DNA from: Poronia punctata
Lineage: Eukaryota; Ascomycota; Sordariomycetes; Xylariales; Xylariaceae
Reading direction: 5' to 3'
DNA: 14,260 nt
NCBI GenBank assembly: GCA_022579005.1
Contig: MU401952.1
Coordinates: forward strand, 1-14,260
The notes beneath the pieces were generated by a model. The model was not told where the DNA came from. It worked only from the letters and a program-made list of their open reading frames with translations, and made no database searches. Positions 1 through 9,425 of this stretch are shown here, piece by piece (position 1 is the first letter of the stretch; each line of letters begins with the position of its first letter). Both the position numbers and the translations under genes were made by a program.

Positions 1-2430
1 AAAGCTAAAGCTATTATTTATAATTAATATATTTTATATATTAAAGCTAAAAAATTAGCTTAAAGTAAAATAGCTTTTAAACTAGCAGCTTTAATGCAGT
101 TTTATAAAATAGTTTATAAACTATAAGCTAAAAACTTTATTTTTATAAAGCTAGTAAAAATTATATGCTATAAAGCTAAAATATATAAAAAATATTATAT
201 TAAAAATAAAAATATATTATATTTTAAAAGTAGCTAATAATTTTAGCTTAAAAAGCTTTAATAAAGTAACTAATATACTAGCACTATAATAACTTAAAAG
301 CTAGGTATATAAAAAAAAATAGCTAAGTTATTATAATACAAGTTTTATTAAAAAAGCTTAAAGCAAAATGTTTAAAAATATGTTATTAGCTATATATAAT
401 ATAAAAAAGCTTAAAAACTAAAATATAAGCTTTATAAAAAGCTTTAATTATTATTTTTATTAAAATAGCTTTTTTATAAAATTAGCTTAAATTTTATTAT
501 AAAACTACTTTTATATATAAAAGCAAATAGCAACGTTTATAATATAATTTTAATTATTATAAACTAGTTTATAAAAATAATATTATTTATTTTTATATAA
601 AAAACGCTTAGCGCTACTAAGCTTATAATAATTATATATTATAAAGTAAAGTACTAATATAAGTTTTTTAAAAAAATTATAAATAATAAAAATAAACTTA
701 TTATTAATAAATTTTTAAAAAAGTTTTATAAAATATAAAAAATATATTAGTAGTTATTTATTATATAATATTTTTAAATTAATAGCTAAATAAAATAAGT
801 ATACTAAACTTTAAAAAAGTACTTTTATACTTTTTATAATAATAACCTAAATAGCTAAGTTAAAATATTAATAAAAGCTAAGTTTATATATAATAATAGC
901 TAATATGCTATTATAAGCTATTTATTATTTAAAGCATTATATAAATACTACTTAAAAAATATTAAATATATATTAAAACAGCTTTAATTTAATATTTAAA
1001 AACTAAAAAAAAAGCTATAGTAAATAAAAGCTATATGCTATATAGTTTATAAGCATTAAAAGTAAGTATTAAAATTAATATAAAAGTATTATAATAAGCA
1101 TTATATATTAAAAAAGTTTTAAGTAAATAATATAATAAAGCTATTAATAATATATTTTAAGTTTAAGTATTAAAAAAAACTAGCTTTTATATATATTTAA
1201 ATTAAAGTTTTTAAAAAAGTAAAAATTTAAATAATTTAAATTTAATTACTTAATATTTATTTTTAAGTTTATAATTTATTTTTTATATTATTGCTTAAGC
1301 TATAAATAAATTAGCTAAAAGCTGCTAGTAAAGTAGCGCTACTTAAATTAAAAAATAAATAAAAAAAGTAAGCAATAAAAAATATTATTAAGTATTAAAA
1401 AAACTAAAGTAAATAAAAATATTTAATAAAATAAAAAAGCTAGCTAGTAAAATATAATATTTAAAAGCTAGCTAAATACTTAGTAAATATAAGCTATTTA
1501 TTAAACTAATATAAAAAAAAGCTAAAAAAGTTTATATTAAATAAAATAATAAATAAAGTAGTTATATTAGTATATAAGTACTAAAAGTTATAAAAATATA
1601 AAATTTAATTAATAAAAAATAATAAGTTATTACTAAGTAGTTAACTAAGCTATAGTATTATAAAAACTAAAAACTTATATATATAAAAATTTATAATAAC
1701 TTTAAACTAATTTACTAATAATAAAAATAATATTATTAAAGTAAAAAGTTAGCAAAAAAAAGCTAAATAGTACTTAAAAAAGTAAAATTATACTATAGTA
1801 TTAAAGTAGCTTTAGTTAAAATTTAATAGTATAGTTTAATAACTAATATAAATAAAAATAGTAATAAAAATTAAAATAACTTTTTAAATAAAAAGCTTTT
1901 AGTAAGCTTTATTAATGCTTAAAAAAGTTTTAAAACTTTTATTAGCAAACTATTTTTAAAAGTTTAGCTTTTTATTAATAAGTTTTATAATAAGCATATA
2001 TAATTAATATAAATAAGCGTTAAAGTTATTAAAAAAGCTATTTTAGTATTTAAAAAAAAGTATAAAAAACTAAGCTTTTTATAAAATATTATTAAACTTG
2101 CTAGCTAAAAGCTTTTTTTAGCTAATAAAAAACTAATAAAGTATTAATAACTAAGCTAGCAAATAGTTAATAAAAAGTATAAATAATAAAAAAAGCAATA
2201 ATAATAAATTATAAAAATTAAATAAAAACTAATTTTTAATAAAAGGTAGCATAGCGCACTTTTTTTTTTATATATTAAAAAACTAGCTTTTTTAAAAAAA
2301 CAATTATTTACTAAAAAGCTAAACTTACTTTTTTTAAGCAAAATATATAATAACTAATATAAATAATAATATTATTAAATAAAGTAGCTTTTTTATTATT
2401 AATAAAGTTAGCTTAATAGTTTTACTAAAA
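1..2430 (+). repeat. Copy A of a ~2.4 kb+ inverted repeat, probable hypermutated transposon relic (left-truncated by window)
   Basis: This block pairs with 5917-8236 in inverted orientation. By eye, base 1 pairs with 8236, 426 with 7847, 557-574 with 7699-7716, 1138 with 7200 and 2411 with 5936. The order is unbroken and similarity is high in long stretches, roughly 80-90% in the blocks I compared. The pairing fades near 2430. The + strand is A-rich. Residual G and C sit almost only in AGCT, ACT/AGT and GCA/TGC contexts. I find no TC and no GA anywhere in the block. No frame is open for more than about 60 codons. A multi-kb dispersed repeat with saturated transitions is what a RIP-inactivated transposon looks like, but its class cannot be told. 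It is more heavily mutated than its partner. Confidence 0.85.
557..574. repeat. 18-bp perfect palindrome conserved in copy A
   Basis: The palindrome is centred on ACTAGT (CTAG core) with TTATAA arms. It is identical in the second copy at 7699-7716, although surrounding bases differ. It could be chance conservation, because none of its cytosines is preceded by a pyrimidine, so the local mutator would leave it alone. Confidence 0.8.
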
Positions 2431-3120
2431 AACTTATATATAAACGCGTATATAAGCAATATATTTTATAATTTTTTAAGCTATATTTAGTAAAATAAAA
2501 AAAATTTATATAACTAATATTTAATAAAAACTATAAGTAATAAAGTAGTAAATATATAATATAATAATTAATATAATCTTTTTTATAAAAAGTATAATTA
2601 AAATTATTAAGTTAATAAAAGTAATAAATATAAAAGTTAAAATATATATTTAAAATATAATGCTAATAAAGCTTTTTATTAAATATAAAAACAGTTTTTA
2701 GCTTATTATTACTAAAATTATAATTTAAATTTAAAATAGTATAATTTAAAAATAATTAGTTAATATTTGCGTTAAAAATATAAAAGTATATAAAGTTAAA
2801 GTAAAAAAACTTTAAAAGCAATATTATAATAACTACTTAGCAAAATATTAAACAAAATAAGCAATATAAAAAAAACAAATTTTAAAAGTAAAGTTATAAA
2901 ATTAAAAAAAAAATAAAAAAAATTAATAAAAACTAAAAAAATAAGCAAAAGTATACTAACAAGCTATAAAAAAGTAATTTAATTAAATAAAATTAAAAGC
3001 AGGCCTAACTATAAAATATACTTATAAATAATAAAATTGCTAAAAACTAGCAACTTAAAAAAAAACAATATAATAAAGTACTTACTTATAAAACTTACTA
3101 GCTGCACTATAAATATATAA
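2431..3120. other. A-rich unpaired AT block
   Basis: Beyond the end of the pairing with the second copy, the + strand stays A-rich with the same extreme context bias: one TC (2577-2578) and no GA up to 3000. I found no partner elsewhere in the window and no usable reading frame. It may be the rest of the copy A element, missing from copy B, or a separate relic. One GGCC is present near 3002. Nothing else is identifiable. Confidence 0.55.
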
Positions 3121-3300
3121 ACTATATAAAAGCTAAACTTATGCTAACTATTAACTATAGTTTAGCTAGTTATACTTTTTTTATCCTTTTAGCTAGCTTA
3201 GTTGCTTACCTAGTTAACTAAACAAAAGTTATTTAATATACTTAGTTTTTAAAATTGCTAGCAACATTACCTTATAACTACTTTATTGCTTAAACCCTTA
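3121..3300. other. Milder, GC-richer junction patch at the strand-skew switch
   Basis: By hand count 44 of 180 bases are G or C (24%), against typically 5-15% nearby. The patch contains CC and TCC, which are almost absent to its left. It also holds two 10-bp palindromes, at 3153-3162 (core TATA) and 3211-3220 (core TTAA). The + strand changes here from A-rich to T-rich. This suggests a junction between two differently oriented or differently aged insertions. No coding sequence is visible. Confidence 0.5.
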
Positions 3301-5569
3301 TAAATAATACGTTTGCTATATATTACTATAACTTTTAATATAAATAATTTAAGCATTTTTAATATTACACTTGCTTTAAAGTTTAGTAAATAGTAATTAA
3401 ATAAATGCTTAAAATATTTTTTAGTTATAAAAAGCTTTAATACTTTATTTTTAATACTTTTATTATATAAATGCTAATTTATAGTAATGCGTTTAAATAA
3501 ACAGTTTAGCTATTTTTTAGTACTTTATTAATTTAGTTTTTAAGATTTTTATATTTATAACTTAAATAATTTATTAATTTAATGCTTTAGTTTAAATCTT
3601 TTAAAACTTTTACTATTTCTGCTTAGGTAACTAAATAATAAATAGCATTAGGTTTTAAATAGCTAAGTTAAAAATGCTACTATAAAAGATTTACTTTAAA
3701 CGCTAGTTTTTTACTATATTATATTAGTATATTTTTTTAATATAAAAAATACCTTTATTTATACTTAAAAGTAAACATTTTAAAATATATAGCTTATATT
3801 AGTTTTATATATAGCATAGCTATATATTATTCATTTTTTAAAAGTAGCTTTTAAGTAGCTTTATATTTTATTAAAAAAAATTAATTTAAAGTTTTAAGTA
3901 ATATAAGGTTTATTATAAAATTTTTATAATAAGCTACGTTTTTTAATTTAAAAGTAAAAAGCTTTAAATTACTTTAAATAATTATATTAACGTTTTTATA
4001 TGCTTAAATTAGCATAATAGTATTATTAGCATATACTAAGTTTTTATTAAGTATGTTTTTAACGTTATAAAATTAACTTATTTTATTAAAAATATAAAAA
4101 GTAAATTTTAAGTTAAAAATAGCTAAGCTTTTTAAGAAGTATAGTTTTTTTTGCTAGTTTATAGCTTTAAAGCTTATATAAATTAAAACTTGTTTTAGTT
4201 ATTTTTTATTTTTTCCTATTTATAAGCTTTTTATTAATTTTAACTTTTTTATACTAGCTTTTATAACTTTATATATATTAACCTTTTTAAAAAAGTTAAA
4301 ATTATTATTGATTTTCGCTTTAATATAGCTTATAGGGCATATATTTGCTATAAATCTTTTAATAGTATTTATTAAAAAAATATATTAGCATTTTAATAAG
4401 TTATAAAAACTTTTATATATAAAATAAACTTTTTCAATATTAAAAATACTTTTATAAGCTTTTTTTATTAATATAGCGCTACTATATTAGCTATAGCCTT
4501 TACTACGCTTAAAGGTTAAAAAGCTTTTATAAGCTTTATAACTTTTTTTTTTACTTATTAAAAATAATATAAAAGATTTGTTTTTTAAATTTTATTTTTT
4601 GTTAGTTATATTTTTTATATTAAAAGTTATAGATAACCTTTTTATTATTTTTAGTTTTTTTATTGCTTTTTAAATACTATTTAAATATATAAATTTATAA
4701 TTATTATTTAGCAAAGCTACTTAATAATTTAAGTTAAAAGTGTTAGCTTAGTGCTTATATTTATTTTTAAATAGTTTTATTATTAGTAAGCATTTAAAAA
4801 CTTTATATTTTATAAGCTTAATAATTAAATGTTTTTATTTAGTAATAAACTTTATAAGATCTTTTATAAGTTTTTATAAATATTAGTTAATAAAATTTAA
4901 ATAATTAAAGCGTGCTATTTTATTTAATATAACCCTTATAAGCATAATAATAGCTTTTAGTATATTATATTAAAAGTTTGGTTTTTTTTAGTTTAAAGTA
5001 AAAAAATTAGTATATAGCAAATACTATATTTTAAACCTATATTTTTTATTTTTTATTTTTATTATTAATAATAATATATTTTTTATTTTATTTTTATATA
5101 AGCTAGTTATACATTTATAATTACTTTTAGCGTTAATAATAAGTTTATAAAATTTAGTTATAAAGCTTAGTATAGTAATAAGTTTATTTTTATTTATTAC
5201 TACTATATTGCTAGCTATATAAAAGCTACTTTAACTTTTTTTAGTTAAGCTTTATATTAAATTTGCTTATATTAAGTTATACTAGCTTTTCTAGCTAAAA
5301 AACCTTATTTATAAGATTAATATACCTTTATATATTAAAAGCATATACTTTTACTTTAAACTTTTTATTTTAAGTATAAGTTTGTTTTAAAAAACTTAAA
5401 ACAACTTTTAATTTTGTTATTATAATAGCTAAATTACTATATTTATTAAAGTATAATAATAGCAGGCGTTTAAAACTTTTAATTATTAAAACTTAGCAAG
5501 GTAGCTAAAATATATAATTTTATTATTATTATATATAAAAAGCTACTACTTCTTTTTACTATAAAGTTT
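3301..5569. other. T-rich unidentified block, probable degenerate repeat
   Basis: This is about 2.3 kb of T-rich sequence with no long open frame. Mutation is less saturated than in copy A, with scattered TC, GA, GG and CC, for example around 4310-4340 and 4500-4515. Sampling its rarer words (those containing CG) against the inverted-repeat copies and against 9426-14152 gave no convincing match, so it looks like a different element. A possible relic of a reverse-transcriptase YADD motif lies at 4022-4033 on the minus strand, but the flanks do not clearly support it. A simple-sequence stretch of T/A runs lies at about 5036-5096. Confidence 0.45.
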
Positions 5570-5864
5570 TTTTATACTAAATAAGTAAAAGAAAACCCTT
5601 TTAAAAAGGACCTTTTCCTTTATAGTTGTCTTTACTTTAGCTATATTCTTTTTACTGTATAGGCATTATATTAATTCTAGTCTTCTTATAACCTATTAAA
5701 TCTAATATTAACTTAATTACTTAAAAGATAACAAATGGTTTTAACAACTTATATTAAACCTAGCATATTTTAAAAGATTAATAACCTTTAACTTATATAT
5801 AAAAAGGAAACTAAAAAAGGATTTAATATTAAAAATATTAATATTTTAAATTAAAAGGAGCTAG
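5570..5864. other. Less mutated island between repeat blocks
   Basis: By hand count 51 of 240 bases in 5581-5820 are G or C (21%). TC and GA, nearly absent from copy A, are frequent: about seven TC and two GA between 5581 and 5702. AAACC, GGACC, TGTC and CAAATGG words also occur. A small hairpin lies at 5606-5620 (AAGGA, 5-base loop, TCCTT). The island ends where copy B starts. It is best read as unique flanking DNA or a younger fragment that escaped most of the mutation. No gene or open frame is visible. Confidence 0.6.
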
Positions 5865-5917
5865 TATATTAATTTAAAGTAATACTACCTTTAATATATT
5901 AATTAAAATTAATACTA
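5865..5917. repeat. 30-bp tandem duplication (two imperfect units) at the edge of copy B
   Basis: The segment at 5865-5887 recurs 30 bases later at 5895-5917 with 21 of 23 positions identical. Both start TATATTAATT and end AATACTA. It abuts the point where similarity to copy A begins. It could be a replication slip in AT-rich DNA or a structural piece of the element end. Confidence 0.7.
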
Positions 5918-8236
5918 TTTAGCAAACTTATTAAGCTAATATTGCTATAAATAAAAACGCTACTTTAGCAAAAAATACTTTTATTATTATAAGTTAGTAT
6001 AGATTTTGTTTATTTAAAGTAAGCTTAGCTTTTTAGTATATAGTTATATTTATTAAAAAACTCCTAATATTAATAAAAAAACTATTATATTGCTTTTTAC
6101 TAAAAATTAGTTTTTATTTATTATTTATTAACTATTATTATCTTTTTTTTATAGTTTATATTTTTTACTACTTATTTGCTAGTTTAGTTACTAATGCTTA
6201 GCAAGCTACTTATAATAAAAAAAGGTTTTTAAATAATAATTTTAATAATATTTTATATAAAGCCTAGTTTTTTATTTTTTAAAGTATTAAAATAGCTTTT
6301 TAAGCAATTTAAATGCTTACTTATGCTAATTATATATGGTTATTTTAAAAACTGCTAATTAAAAGCTAAACTTTTAAAAAGCTTATTAAAATAGAGGCAT
6401 TAAAATATTTTTTAAATATTAGCAAAGCATATTAAAAGCTTTTTATTTATAAAATTATTTTTACTATTATTATTAGCTTTGTTTATAATACTTACTAAAC
6501 TGCGCTGCTTATTTTTAGCTATAGCTATTTTAATATTATAATATATTTTTTATTTTTAGCTATTTTTCATTTTTTGTCTTATAACTTTTTACTTAATAAT
6601 AATATTTTTTATATTAATAGTTTAGATATAATTTAAATTATAATAAGTTTATTAAAGTATAAGTTTCTAGTTTTTTATAATACTATACCTTACTTTAATT
6701 ATTTAGCAATAGCTTACTATTTTTTTATTAACTAAGTATATACTTTATAACTTTAGTGTTTATATACTAATATAATTACTTTACTTATTATTTTACTTAA
6801 TATAAACTTTTTTAACTTTTTTCTATATTAGTTTAGTAAACAGCGTATGCTTACTAAGTATTTAGCTAGCTTTTAAGTATTATATTTTACTAGCTATTCT
6901 TTTTGTTTTATTAAATATTTTTATTTACTTTAATCTTTTTAATACTAAACCATATTTTTTACTGCTAATTTTATTTACTTATTTTTAACGTAAATAGTAC
7001 TATATAGTTAGTATTTTATAGCTAGTTTATTTATAGCTTAAAAAATAATATAAAAAATTTGTTATAAACTTAAAAATAAATTTTAAGCAACTTAATTTAA
7101 TATACTTAAATTTTTACTTTTTTAACAACTTTAAGTTTAATATATATAAACGCTAATTTTTTTATATTTAAACTTAAAGTATATATACTATTAATAGCTT
7201 TATTTTATTATTTATTTAAAGCTTTTTTAATATATAATACTAATTATAAACTATATAGCATATAGCTTTTATTTATTATAGCTTTCTTTATTTTTAAATA
7301 ATAAATTAAAGCTGCTTTAATATATATTTATATAGCGCTTTAAATAATAAATAGCTTATAATAGTATATTAGCTATTATTATTTATAAACTTAGCTTATA
7401 CTAGCACTTTAACTTAGCTATTTAGCTTATTAACGTAAAAAGTATAAAAGTTAATTTTTAAAGTTTAGTATACTTATTTTCTTTAGTTATTAGTTTAAAA
7501 GTATTATATAGTAAATAGCTAATAATATATTTTTATACTTTATAAAACTTTTTAAAAAACTTGGCTTATAATAAGTTTATTTTTATTACTTATAATTTTT
7601 TTTAAAAAACTTATATTAGCAATTTATTTTTTAGTATATAATCGCTATAAGCTTATTAGCGTTAAGCGTTTTTTATATAAAAATAAATAATGCTATTTTT
7701 ATAAACTAGTTTATAATAACTAAAATTATATTATAAACCTTACTATTTACTTTTATATATAAAAATAGTTTTATAATAAAATCTAAGCTAATTTTTTAAA
7801 AAGGCTACTTTAATAAAAGTAGTAATTAAAGCTTTTTATAAAGCTTATGCTTTAGTTTTTAAGCGCTTTTTCATTATGCATAGCTAGTAACATATTTTTA
7901 AATGTTTTATTTTCAACTTTTTTAATAAAACTTATATTATAATTATTTAGCTATTTTGTTTTTTAAAATGCTTAGCTTTAAAATTGTTATAATACTAGTA
8001 TATTAGTTGCTTTATTAAAGCTTTTTAAGCTAAAATTACTAGCTACTTTTTAAAATATAATATATTTTTATTAATAATATAATATCTTTTATATATTTTA
8101 GATTTATAGTATATAATTTTTATTGCTTTATAAAGGTAAAGTTTCTAGCTTATAGTTTAAAAACTATTTTACTTTAAGCTAATTTTTTAGCTTTAACATA
8201 TTAAATATATTAATTATAAATAATAACTTTAACTTT
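5917..8236 (-). repeat. Copy B of the inverted repeat, probable transposon relic
   Basis: This is the reverse complement of 1-2430, collinear from end to end. It is about 110 bases shorter than copy A. One gap of about 36-37 bases lies opposite A 72-110, another of about 41 bases opposite A 1038-1080, and small ones elsewhere. Copy B is less eroded: it keeps TC, GA, CC and CAT words at places where copy A has the transition product, for example a GA opposite AA in the pair near A 493 / B 7780. Copy A sometimes keeps GCT where B has GTT, so both copies mutated independently. No intact frame exists; the element's coding strand and class are unknown. Confidence 0.85.
7699..7716. repeat. 18-bp perfect palindrome conserved in copy B
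   Basis: It is identical to the palindrome at 557-574 in copy A and sits at exactly the matching place in the alignment. Confidence 0.8.
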
Positions 8237-9230
8237 TCTTTTTTTAAAAAGCAGTCTTTATGCTTTAGTAGTAGCTTTTGCTAAATAAGTTCTTATTACT
8301 ATTTATATAGTATATAATATATAAGTTAAGCATATATATTAATGCTTTTTATTTTTGTGTTTTTATAAATGATTTATAATTATATAGTAAAAGTTTAGCA
8401 ATTTATAAGCTTATAAATTATAATTTATACTTTTATTAATAAATAAGCTAAAAAATATAAGTTTAATAAAGCTTTTTAAGCTATTTTAATAGTATAAGTT
8501 AATATTTTACTTTTTTAAAAAAAGAAAATCTTTATTAATAACTACTATACTTTTTATAATAGCTTACTAACTACTTAAAGGTTTTTTAATATTAATATTA
8601 TATTTTTATATTAAATCTTTTTAGCTATATAATTTAGCTTTTTTAATAGTTTATTTATTAGATTTAATATATTTAATTAATATTTTATATTAAAATTTAA
8701 CTATGCTAGCTTATATACTTAGTAAGCAAGCTTTTTAAAAAAGTTTTATACTAATAAGTTAACTACGCCTTTTAAAGCTATATAGTATATTTATATTATA
8801 AAAGTTTTATTTATGTTTTTTAAAATATTATTGCTAGTGTTTATAACTTTTTATAATTGCTAAAACCTTTTGCTAGCTTATTACTTTTTAAGTTTTACGT
8901 TTATAAGTTTTTATAATTAATAAGTAATTAATTTTAACATTTCTTTTCTAAAGCTATAATAATATTTTTAATATTACTTTTATTAACATATTTATTTTTA
9001 CTTTTATATTTAAATAGCTATTTTTGTAATAAAAAGTAGTTATTAAAATAAAAACTTTTTTATATTTTTAAACGCTTAATTTACTTTTAAAGGCTATTTA
9101 AAAACGTAGTTTAATAAAAAATAACTTTTTAAATTTATTATAATTAGCATAATAACATTTATATACTTAGCTATAAACTTTTTATAAAAGTTTATAAATC
9201 TTAAAAATATTTATATATTTTAATAGATTA
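8237..9230 (-). repeat. Probable continuation of the copy B element beyond the paired part
   Basis: Copy A is cut by the left edge of the window, so this stretch has no partner here. Composition and skew continue unchanged from copy B (T-rich on +, residual AGCT and GCT words, occasional TC such as at 8941-8948). There is no visible break until the change in base context at about 9231. If this is all one element, copy B spans about 3.3 kb. The right boundary is uncertain by roughly 100 bases. No open frame remains. Confidence 0.5.
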
Positions 9231-9425
9231 TGTTCACTATATTTAGCAAAGTAGAAAATAGTAAAGGAAACAGTGCTAAGATTAGCATAGCTAGTATATA
9301 TATTAAATATATAAGATTAATTAATATATATATAATTAGTTTATAAGTATATGCCGCTTAACTTTTATAGTTAAGTAATACTTATATTTATTTTAGTTAT
9401 ATATAAGTTAAACAGTTTAACTTGC
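9231..9425. other. Less mutated island with two short hairpins
   Basis: GA, TC, GG and CCG words cluster here (GATTATGTTCAC, GTAGAAAATAG, AAAGGAAACAG, GCCGC), unlike the sequence on either side. Two hairpins follow: 9357-9375 (CTTAAC, 7-base loop, GTTAAG) and 9405-9423 (AAGTTAAA, 3-base loop, TTTAACTT). It probably marks the junction between copy B and the next block. No gene is visible. Confidence 0.55.

Noticed and set aside
2156..2341. 61-codon open frame on the minus strand
   Set aside because: The product is low-complexity Lys/Phe/Leu/Tyr as expected from random AT-rich DNA. The matching place in copy B (6006-6017) has TTG instead of the start codon and a TAA as the fourth codon, so the frame is not conserved. 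It is a chance opening.
4270..4380. Resemblance of minus-strand readings to copia integrase or gypsy MPFGL motifs
   Set aside because: Matches covered only a few residues with wrong spacing to the YADD-like site, and depended on choosing a frame after the fact.
6440..9120. Long 'rescued' reading frames in the copy B element when TAA/TAG are read as former CAA/CAG
   Set aside because: Nearly every stop in this sequence can be explained that way, so all frames can be rescued. I recognised no protein family in the results, so this is not evidence for a gene.
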